Below, one piece after another: positions 55,212 through 64,000 of a stretch of DNA of 64,000 nt. Each line of letters starts with the position of its first letter. Within the stretch, counting starts at the first letter, position 1. Origin of the DNA: Neurospora tetraspora (taxonomy: Eukaryota > Ascomycota > Sordariomycetes > Sordariales > Sordariaceae); the NCBI RefSeq assembly GCF_033439725.1, contig NW_026944393.1, positions 372,001-436,000 on the forward strand, given 5' to 3'. The translations under genes and the position numbers were made by a program. A model generated the notes under the pieces. The model was not told the DNA's origin and searched no databases. It worked only from the letters and a program-made list of their open reading frames with translations.

Positions 55212-56958
55212 ACCAGCAATCTGATATCAGAGAGACACCGCGACACGCCCCAATACATCTGGCAAGCCTCAACACCATGAGCCTTCCCGACGGTCAACCC
55301 CCCGCCCATGCCGGCGATGACGAGGGAGAATTCCTGTACGACGTGGAAGATGACTTCTGGGGTTGTGCTGAGCCATTAGAGAACTACAAACCCGGCGGCC
55401 TCCATCCCATCATCCTCGGCGACCGACTCGGTGACAATGGTCGATTCCGTGTGGTACACAAGCTAGGCCATGGCGGCTACGGCACTGTCTGGCTATGCCA
55501 GGACACACTCTCCCCAACCCCCAAGTGGAGAGCAGTGAAGGTTATGTCCGCCAAAGAGTCGAAACTCGACTGCGCTGAGCTTCGCGCAATGGGAGCCTTC
55601 CGTGGAATCGACCTCTCAACCATTGAAAACGATCTCCACATCTCCGTCCCCCTCGATTACTTCTGGATCAACGGCCCCAACGGCCGCCACCTCGCCCTCG
55701 TCTTCACGCTCTCTGCCATCACCGCCAATTATATGTTCAGCATATGCGGCCAAAGCCGCACCCTGGTCAAGGACCTCTGCTTCCAGCTCGTTAAGTCTCG
55801 AGTTCATCCACTCCCGCGGCCTCTGCCACGGCGACTTTCGACCCCCCAACATCCTCGTCCGCCTCTGCCACGGCGTCGACTCCCTCCCCGAAGAAACCTT
55901 ACTCAAATCCTTCCGCAACGGCGAAAAGCCCGAAACCGGTCGGGTCTTCTCCATAAAGGACGGAAAGCCCATCACCCGTGCCTCGGCGCCCTCTGTACCC
56001 GAGCAACTCGTCGGCTCCACGTCAATTGGCTTTTACTCCGGCCTCTGCGCTGCTTCCCTCGCCGTAACCGACTTCGGCGTGTCTTACTCCCCTCTCGACC
56101 CGCCCGAAGAGGGCTGCACGGGCACTCCTCGGCCCTGCGTCGGATATCTGGGCACTCGGTTGCTGCATCATGAACCTGGCGCTGGGCTTCACCCCTTTTG
56201 CTCACGAAGACGAGGGCGACGACGGCAACATGCATGCCGCCAAGATGGAGTCGCTGATGGGACCGATGCCCGAGCCGTTCAGGGCGGCGTACAAGGAGGA
56301 GCACAAGCGGCAGCCGAAGTGGAGGTGTTTTGCGGCGGACGTCGCCGAGTCCGACGAAAGCAACGATGGGGAGCTGAAGCCCATCACGGAGATGCCCTCA
56401 ATATGCCCAGAGGTAGTGGAAGAGATGAAGAAGAAGCAGGCTGCCGAGAGGGCGGAGAAGGTCAAGAGAGGTGAGCGCGTGATGAAACACGGCGAGGAAA
56501 CTTTCAGGAGGAACCTGCAGAGAACGCTATACCTGTCGGTCACGCAGGAGGAGGCCGATGGTATGAAGAAGCAGTATGAGCTGTGGCGGTCGCAACAGAA
56601 TCACAACAGCAACAAGATGGGGCACATGCTGCAATTGCCCTTTGATGAGGCCAGAAGAAACGGCAAGTAACTGGATGATGATGATGATGATGAGTACATT
56701 CAGTTGCGGGTGGACAACGAAGAGGCCGATCAGCTCTTTGATCTGCTCATGTCCATCTTCAAGTGGCACCCCAAAGATCGCGCAACGATCCAACAAGTAC
56801 TCGACCATCCCTGGTTTGAGGAACGCAATCAGAATGCTGCCGTGGGCCCTCAGCGCGTCAGCACAAAGAGGAACATGGTGGATGATGTAGTCAAGGGCTT
56901 CAAGTCTTACCTCAATGCTGGCAGCGCCGGCAGCCTCTTGTCCGGGAGCTTCTCTTAG
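55187..56958 (+). pseudogene. SRPK-like protein kinase, broken
   Basis: The frame from the ATG at 55187 shows FLYDVEDDFWGCAEPLENYK, PGGLHPIILGDRLGDNGRFR, the Gly loop KLGHGGYGTVWLCQD and the lysine strand WRAVKVMSAKES, typical of fungal SR-protein kinases. A frameshift at about 55795 follows. Catalytic-loop sequence SLEFIHSRGLCHGDFRPPNI and AVTDFGVSYSP (DFG present) lie in the second frame. A second shift at about 56115-56150 precedes SDIWALGCCIMNLALGFTPF and a charged insert. TAA at 56668-56670 interrupts the frame just before LDDDDDDEYIQLRV, and the kinase C-lobe end WHPKDRATIQQVLDHPWF follows, with TAG at 56956-56958. In the same frame an open tail (AVGVGALAGLASMIGLGRLM...) continues to 57186. 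All catalytic motifs were once present, but four defects make a functional product unlikely. Confidence 0.75.
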
Positions 56959-57186
56959 GAGGCGAAGTCCCGGGTCATGGCTGTCGGCGTGGGCGCTTTG
57001 GCAGGCTTGGCGTCCATGATTGGACTTGGGAGGCTGATGAGAAGTGGAAGGGTTGGGAAGGCGGCCTCGAGGGCTGCGAGCTTCCTTCCGGCATTCTTTG
57101 CGTTGGTGGTGCCGGAGACGTTGAAGACCAACTTGGGTTGGGGTCTTACGGGTGTATTTGGACCCGGGGCTGGTGCGGTAGTGTGA

Positions 57187-60100
57187 GGCTTGTGAGAGTG
57201 TGTGATTGTACTGCGTACAGACAGAATGAGAACTAATTGCTGGGTATGAGATTGCACAAGGAAGAGCAGGACCAAACGGGTGAGACATGAGAACTAGCAC
57301 AAAGTAGATACAAAGTACATAGTACATGAAACATAAGACAACTGTTTGACATGAAACAAAAATTATGACCCAAGGTCTTACAGTAGAACATCCAACTCCA
57401 AGCGAAACGTGACTGAAAAGAAAAGAAACATGTGTCACACATACCCAAGGGTTTACCAGTACTAGAACCAGTCAGGCTACTAACCTCTCCGGTCCACCTT
57501 GCCTCTAATTTCCACAAACAAGGAAGATAACTTCGTCTGCTCACATTAGGTGACGATGATTCACGAGATCCCCGAGAACCATGAGAACGATCCAAGTGTC
57601 CAGGCCCCGCACCAGCACCATCCTCATAATCCTCATAATCTTCCTCCTCTTCCCGCGAGTTATAGTCCTCGTTATCATCCTTATCCGTGCCCACAGCACT
57701 TGACGTGTTGTGGACCTCCCACCGTCCAAATCTTCCCGCGAATAGCACGAAGCCGCGCTGGAGTGGTGTATGAGCCTCGTTGAAGTTGTGAACGCCAACC
57801 CGGTTCAATATGTGCGTACCTTGCTGGACCAGGCGTGATTGCACTCGTATTGTACCTACTCATCGCACTTCTGGACCGTAGGCAAGCCTTTGAACAGGAC
57901 GATATGAGTGAGCGTGGAGCAGCAAAGGTCCCCACAACATACTGTGAAACCCAAAGCAGCCCAGCACGGCACTTCATGAAAAAGCTCCGATGAATCAGTC
58001 CCGATGCTCGCCGGGGCCAGGGGCACAAAGGAGAACCTTGAGTTCGATCCCCTCCATGTCCCTCCCGGCCCTTCTCCCCAGCTTGGTGGAGAGGTGCGAT
58101 GAAGAGGGTATTTGGATGTCGTTACCACTTGTGACCACCTAACCCCCCTGTCTCTTGTCCTCGTCTCCGTTGTCGGAGATCTTGTCTTCCCTCCCTCATT
58201 CAACATGGGGTTGTTTCTGTTGTCGTTGTTTTGCCTCGGAATACCACGTTCGTCTTCTGCCTTGTAAGCTCAGGAGGTCCTGCAGAATTCTTATCCTCCT
58301 CCGAGTAAGTATCTACCTACCTACCATATCATGGATCCAGTCCAGTCGCTACACAATTCTAACCACCAGGTTCTAGCCAGCTTCCGCCCCCTTCTCCAAC
58401 AATGGCGATGTCTTTCCACCACCATTCTAGCCACCCACCCATTCAATCCGACGCTCGGTCTATTCCAAGCCAGAATGGGAACGACAAGATATCATCAAGC
58501 GATGCTACAGAGATTTCATCAGTACTACAGCGATTGGTTCGGAAAGGAGTCTTGGCGTTTTCCTTTTCTCCTTTTTTCATCACCATCGAGCGGCATCAGC
58601 ACACAGCGACATTTGACGAAGGGACCTATGTTACGACCGAAGATACCATGGCACGGGATATTTGAAGGAAAGAAATTGGGGTTCACAGCTAGGAAGCATG
58701 GAAGTTTTGGTACTTGGTCTGGCTCAGGGTTCAGATCTGACGGAATGCACAGGAGTTAGCGTTTTGCAGGAATGAATGATTAATACCTACCTTTTTCTGC
58801 CGTTTCATCTTTGACCTCTATGTAGGTAAGTTCTGCATTTAAGCTGTTAATGAGTGAGGCGAATGTTTGCGCCGGTGATACCTTTCGTACTGTACCTTTT
58901 GATGCGCACCTCTGATGATGCTCTGTGATCAGTTCGTCTTTACGATCACGAAACAATACATGATAACCCTACGACCATTCCGTGTTATCGGACTTGCATG
59001 TCACCTGTGACAGTAAAATTACCCTTCAGAAGTATCTGACAGCATTCAAGTGCAGGATTTGTCCAATTTGGTAGAAATAATTGAGGGTGCGGCGTAAGGA
59101 CGCCCAGTGATCACATCGCTTGACTGGTAAGGTTTTATTACGCGAACGTAACGATGTTACCAACGTTACCGTAAGAATCGACCTATGACACTCCTCGAGA
59201 ACAAGCGCTTCTAGAAGAATTGCAAATAGTGAGCTTGTTAAAAATGTATTAAAAAGGCGGTAAGACCAGGATATCAACAAGAACATGTCAGCATCGGTCA
59301 ATTAACCGCCGTTCTGTATAGTTGAAGTCGCTCGGGAGTGGTTGCCCTGAGCCCAACTCCGATGGTCCGTGCTGCGCCTCAGATCCCCCCTGACGATGAA
59401 CAATGAACATTCGAACAAAGCAAACCAGGAAAGTGCTTTCATTACTCCTTGCAGGCACGTATAAGATTTTAGACTGCTAAAAGTGCCTTGGTAAGGCTTA
59501 TAAAGATAGATAAAATGACAAATGATACGCATAACGCCATTACTCGAGACGTACAACTCCAACATTAAAGGGATTACCGACAACAGCTCAGGCTACGTCG
59601 CTTCACCCGAAGCGTTTAAAATGGACACAAAAGCGATGGCCAAAGACGGCAATTCAATCTTACGGAGACGCAAAGACTTTCCCGTTAGCCCAAAACTCGT
59701 CATCTACCACGACTTTACCTCTACGCAAGCATGCTTCCTTTTACAGCAACCTCCTGGCAAGCATTGGTTCATTGTAAAAGAGTTTTATTATTCGATAATC
59801 ATTTGTCTTTAGGTGGAGGAGATGCACCCAGAAGCTTTCTATCTCAGTGCTTTCCCGTCTCCAACATGAGCGTTTGGGGAGGAAACGACGACCTGGAGCT
59901 TTGCGTGTAGTGTAAAATCAAGCGGATGCGAAACGGAGTGGCCCAACATTGTCGTTTGCAAACAAAAGATGTTAGACGCAAACTCACGCAACAATTCATC
60001 CAAAGTCATCGATGACTAGAAAGGCTTCCATAAATGGATAGTTACTTAACCCCTCCACATTCAGTTGTTCGTGTCTCCGGCGTTTCATCTCTTCCGTTCC

Positions 60101-60582
60101 ATGTTCCACGAGATGCGTGGAAGATAGGTGTCGACAGGTGGAGTGATACATACCTCTACGCACGCAACGCTTTATGAAGTGCTGTGACAGCACTGCGGAT
60201 TAACTTGAAGCACAAGGCTTATGGCTGGTTCATAGCATTTCATGCATATATAGCTTGCGTAGGTACCCTAACGAATTCCCTCCTTCCAATCCACAACCCA
60301 CAACGGCCAGCCACTCTCACATTGCTTGACTTCTTCTCGTCGGCGAGGTAAAAGAAAGAAGCCAGCTAAGGACGACAGGTTCCGATCGACCGTGGCGGAG
60401 AGAACTTAGGTAAACACCAGGCCGCATTTGACCAGATGTTCCTGACGTGCACCGGCCCCATCCTCACAGTTTTATCTATCAGCAGAATTTCCCTCATTAG
60501 CAACAAATCACAGTCCTTCGAGGCGCCCGAAGCCCCGCGCCCAAGACCTTACGACATTCAACCACTCGTCGCCTAATCCACG
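57187..60582. other. Gene-free stretch
   Basis: I see no supportable gene. Minus-strand frames at 57233-57844 and 57856-58206 have no domain. An A/T-rich part at 59100-59180 contains GTTACCAACGTTACCG words like those of the MITE-like element at 22 kb. A TATA-like run lies at about 60246-60251. Confidence 0.4.
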
Positions 60583-60849
60583 ATGCCACCCACCGGACCG
60601 TGGACACTTAAGAACGGAAAGGTGCCCGGCCAGACCTGGCGCCTTGCCCAAGAGCTGAATCCTAACAGCCATGTTAGGTTCACAGGGTTCTCACCGAACC
60701 CGAAATGTCAACATAGATGGGATCCCTACCTACTATGGTTATGGATCCCAACACCAGGCGCCTGGTTCATAAGCAGCAGCCTGCTGATTGGCACATGACC
60801 GTTCTCATGGGCCACAACATCAACGAGCTCCTGCTTCACGGGCATGTCT
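60583..60849 (+). pseudogene. DADWH-family copy F, frameshifted
   Basis: It starts with a genuine ATG and a possible N-terminus, MPPTGPWTLKNGKVPGQTWR. The family core appears only after a frame change at about 60735: DPNTRRLVHKQQPADWHMTV followed by LMGHNINELLLHGHV, then TAA at 60848-60850. The upstream half does not align with the other copies. It is directly followed by copy G. Confidence 0.55.
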
Positions 60850-61210
60850 AACAGATCGCCTGGGCCTCAACTACGTGGGGATCCGCCAGGGCCCTCACAA
60901 CACCCAAAGCGTGTATGAGGACGGAGTCCCTACTATGATTAGGGACCCAAGAACTGGGCGCATGAAGAAAATGCAGCGGGATGCCGATTGGCACATCACC
61001 GTCGTTATGGGCCACAACATCGAAAAGCTCCTAATTTCGGGGCATATTTACCTGTATGTCACCTGGGACGGGAACTGCGATAGCCACATCACCCTCATGG
61101 CGGATCCCAAGAACGAGAGGAAACACCTTGTTGGCACCGAACCTGCGGTGGCTATCCAGTACTGGGGCATGGTCAGGGGGGATGTTCCCCCCTTGAAGAC
61201 ATTGCAGTAG
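60850..61210 (+). pseudogene. DADWH-family copy G, 5'-truncated
   Basis: An uninterrupted frame carries the family core: LTDRLGLNYVGIRQGPHNTQ, IRDPRTGRMKKMQRDADWHI, TVVMGHNIEKLLISGHIYLY, CDSHITLMADPKNERKHLVG and the ending VAIQYWGMVRGD, with TAG at 61208-61210. There is no ATG ahead of the core because it is fused to copy F. The NERKHL and YW endings place it with the copies at 1.4-2.8 kb rather than with the 38 kb gene. Confidence 0.6.
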
Positions 61211-61699
61211 TCGATGCTAGTAGGCAGCCAGCTTTTGTACTCTTCTTTTCACATGGTCAGTATCTCTACCGCTACCACTTACCCGAAGTTACGCCCATCT
61301 AACTAGCAACAGCATACCTGTAAGATATTTCAACGCTTAAAGGCGTTGGCCAGCGGTTAACAGCGTTGAGCTACGCTTAAGATATATTAAGCGCTCTGTA
61401 CACCCCAATATTCCCGTTAATGGAGAGTAAGAGTCGAAGGGCGATTCAAGAACTCTAGGAGTGAGTGTGATCCTCAAGTGCAAGATGTATCATGATGAAT
61501 CGGAGGGGCAGGATGCGGTCCGGGATGTGAGAGATACAGAACATGATCATGGGAAAAAATACGAGGATTTGGATGCTTTATAATGGCTGATAATTGATGC
61601 TTGACGACTAATGGTTGATGGTAATGGTGATGGTTATGGGGGAACGGGTACACTCGGTGGTGGTTGATCGGTAACAGGTAATCTGTGATGAAGGTGGAT

Positions 61700-61737
<38 letters not shown>

Positions 61738-61802
61738 GCTTGGACACCAACCTTGTAATGTTTCATCTTCCGAGATGTGTTCCTCATGTAGTGTCTCAAC
61801 AC
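61211..61802. other. Intergenic stretch with short inverted words
   Basis: No gene. At 61322-61395 TTAAG, AACGCTTAA and GCGTTGAGC words recur in both orientations, suggesting a decayed inverted-repeat element. TGATGGTAATGGTGATGG-type sequence lies at 61615-61640. Confidence 0.4.
61703..61736 (+). repeat. 34-bp poly-T tract
   Basis: An uninterrupted run of 34 T residues, 66 bp beyond the P450 stop codon. It is poly-A on the P450 coding strand, so it could be a length-variable homopolymer or the poly-A trace of a retroposed insertion. No such insertion is recognisable next to it. Confidence 0.9.
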
Positions 61803-63559
61803 CTAATCCAACCTCGCCTCCGTAATCCTCACCATCAAATCATCCATCTCCGGCGTGCAGTGACACCTCAAGTTACAAGGATGCATCGGATCCACAATCT
61901 GCATATCAAAGTTCCTCATGAACTGTCTTCCTGTCAGCCTCTCATCATCCACAACATTTCCCGTTATAATCATTGAGTCACTCACCTCAACAGTAACCTT
62001 TTGCAACTGCAACCAAGCCAGCTTCTGCCCCAAGCACCTCCACCTTCCATGCGAGAACGCCAAATCGGTCGTCTTGAACAACCGATTCCTGTGCTCCTCA
62101 TCCCCCTCCAGGTACCTCTCCGGCCTGAACATGTGCGCGTCCTCGCCAAACACGCTCTTATCTTGCAACAACGCTATATAATTGACAAAGATGTCCGTAC
62201 CTCCGGGCACGAACTTGCCGCAGATAGTGTCTCCCTCGGGAGGCACCTGACGGGGGAAGCCGTTCATGAGGGGAGGCATCATGCGGATACCTTCGTTTAG
62301 GACGGCTTGGAGGTAGGGCAGCTTGCGGGCTTCCTGGTCGGTAATGGGGGAGGAGATGCGGCCTTCGCGGATGCCGGTGGCGATCTCGGACTTGAGGCGC
62401 GAGTAGGCGGAGGGAGTGGAGAGGAGGTAGAGCATGGTGCCTTGAAGGGCGGAGGCGGTGGTGTCGGTGCCGGCGGGGAGTTGGGCGGACACTTCGAGCA
62501 CGGCCGTCCGTTGGGTGACGCCATGTTTGACCCATTCGTCCTGAGGAAGATGTGTTAGCGTGGATGAGAGCGGTGGAGGTTGGTGACTTACAAGCATGCT
62601 TGAGCGGCCAGTGTCGGCCTTGATGGGCCTACCCTTCGCTTCACCATCCTTGTAGCGTCTAGCAACCTCACGCTCGATGAGACTGGGAAGGATTAGCTAT
62701 TAGCATGTAGTCGTTGATGCAATTTTGGGAACTTGTGGACTCACCCGAGATAAGCACCCATACCGGTCTTATCTGTTGGCTTCGGACCTAGAAGAGCCAT
62801 CAAGGGCTTTGACAGCACGATCTTGCTGATTGCAGGAATGTAGGCCAAGGTATGCACATACCCAACCGCCATATCCGCAAAGCCAAGCCAGCCGAAGTGA
62901 TCCTTTTCTTCGCGGACATCACCCCAAGCCTTGCCAAAACCGGTCTGCGTGACCGCGTCGACGGCAATGTGTCGAGCAATACGGGTATAGTCCAGGGGGG
63001 GCTTGGGTCCAGAAGTGGCAGAGTGCATGTACTTGGTGCGAACAAGCTCGACGGCCTCAGAAACGACCATGTTGACATCCTTCTCAAGATCCATCTCGCC
63101 CTTGCCCTGGTAGCCTGCGTAGACCTTTGTCTTGCGCTCGTTGTGCATAGCTGAGTCAGTCTCTGAGAGGACAGTTTGATCCCATGGGTCCATTCGAATG
63201 CAGTCGTAGAAGTCTTTTGGCCGAGCGTAGCCGCCGCGTACGCCATTGATGTTGACAACGGTAGCGGCATCGCAGACCATGAGAGCGTTGGGCCCAATGC
63301 GAGTAATTGGGCCATATTTCTCTTGAGTCTCGGGAAAGATCTTGCGTGTTTTGCCGGTCCACACAGCTCTAGCGGCCCAAAAGTTGGAAAAGCCGGTGGT
63401 AGGAGGGCCTGGAAAGGCCTTGAGACGATACCAAGCCGTAGTGGATGAGATAATGTACCAAGAGACAAAGCCAATGGCGAGATAGATGGCGGCAACTTGG
63501 AATTTGGGCATCCCGCTGGAGACCAACGGGAGGGCTCCGAGCAGCTCGGTGAGAGCCAT
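61803..63559 (-). CDS. Cytochrome P450 monooxygenase
   Basis: Four exons, 63559-62745, 62682-62592, 62540-61986 and 61922-61803, give 526 aa. The introns are 62, 51 and 63 nt with GTGAGT, GTAAGT and GTGAGT donors. The last intron is in frame and has no stop, so it can be mistaken for coding. Removing it joins VEV/E to FMRNFDMQIVDP, the usual P450 ending. An N-terminal membrane anchor lies at about 20-42. The I-helix AGTDTT is at 325-330, the K-helix ExxR (NEGIR) at 385-388, FRPERY at about 440-445, and the heme loop FSHGRWRCLGQKLA has its ligand Cys at about 471. All key residues are present. The K/KDFYDCIRMDPWDQTVLSET region resembles pisatin-demethylase and benzoate-hydroxylase-like fungal P450s. 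The substrate is unknown, and no cluster partners are visible within the window. Confidence 0.92.
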
Positions 63560-64000
63560 GTCTGGGTATGTTGTCGTTGCGTAGATGTTGAGAAGAGCAC
63601 CAGATATCCGTGAAGGGAAAGCCGTTGATATAGGTCTTCAGAACTTTTTGGTCCCCGTAGTCCCGGACTTCGGCTTGCTCCATTCTGAAGATATGTGGGA
63701 AGATCTTGCAGGGGAGCAAAAAGCGTGATTGGCTCATCCTCTACCAAGAGTATCCGGTAGTTCTTGAGTCGGGTTGAAGACCCCACCACAATACCACCCA
63801 ACTTACTTGAAGGGGTAACGAACCTCCGCGACAAACTCCGTGTGTTGTCGGATTCGTCTAGAATTCGCTGATAGGTGATCCCGCAGGTTGAGTTGTTACA
63901 CTCGGGTCACGGCCCAGCCACTTGATAAGTCAATTCGAACCTCATCAACCACTACCCCCAATCTCCAATGCTTTGGACTTGCGCTAGTGTCGGAACTCGG
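63560..64000. other. Upstream flank of the P450 gene
   Basis: It is the presumed promoter of the P450 gene. No separate gene is supported up to the window edge. Confidence 0.5.

Noticed and set aside
56527-57438. A 303-codon minus-strand frame opposite the kinase end
   Set aside because: Antisense shadow of the kinase C-lobe. No domain, and biased by the complementary GAT/ATC repeats.
58020-58070. A tRNA B-box-like sequence (GAGTTCGATCCCC)
   Set aside because: No matching acceptor, D or anticodon stem can be drawn around it.
1-64000. Retrotransposon, Helitron or CRISPR content
   Set aside because: No reverse transcriptase, integrase, Rep/helicase frame, long terminal repeats or spaced identical repeats were seen.

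Overview
The window looks like nuclear DNA of a filamentous ascomycete (Pezizomycotina), probably a Sordariomycete. The reasons are short spliceosomal introns (51-134 nt) with GTRAGT-like donors, CTAAC-type branch sites and YAG acceptors; a HET-domain protein; a caspase-like protein; a Kre9-type GPI protein; a microsomal P450; and several premature stops whose base change fits repeat-induced point mutation (CpA to TpA). Gene density is low. Long gene-free stretches carry simple repeats and small inverted-repeat elements. Species cannot be fixed from the sequence alone.

Layout. 1.3-2.8 kb: a decayed tandem array of an unrecognised protein family, called here the DADWH family. 4.1-8.4 kb: three CorA-like transporter copies, one intact, one with an in-frame stop and one fragment. 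9.2-10.2 kb: a secreted beta-propeller-like protein. 12.8-15.5 kb: an ankyrin protein. 15.5-25.4 kb: gene-poor, with a 317-bp foldback element and a 313-bp MITE-like element. 25.5-26.1 kb: a GPI-anchored wall protein. 28.7-37.4 kb: two pairs of neighbouring genes, each pair sharing its own uncharacterised repeat, with a short half-zinc-finger protein between the first pair. 38.1 kb: the only intact DADWH gene. 39.6-40.7 kb: a mosaic of DNA-transposon remnants. 41.3 kb: tRNA-Asn. 41.9-44.4 kb: a caspase-like protein. 46-49.2 kb: a large coiled-coil protein. 49.7-51.6 kb: a HET protein. 52.9-57.2 kb: broken genes, namely a frameshifted ORF, two more DADWH loci (one with a Q/N/Y/G-rich tail) and an SRPK-like kinase. 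60.6-61.2 kb: a further DADWH array. 61.8-63.6 kb: a cytochrome P450.

How it fits together. No biosynthetic cluster or operon logic is visible. The theme is local duplication followed by decay: CorA copies, DADWH arrays, the YxxLxEWA-repeat pair and the ITDYF/DVDGGL pair. The HET gene, the caspase-like gene and a fast-evolving tandem family are the kinds of gene found in fungal self/non-self and cell-death regions, but a functional link between them is inference only. Nearly all large intact genes are on the minus strand, while every DADWH copy is on the plus strand. The DADWH family, with four conserved histidines, is the best candidate for an undescribed system.
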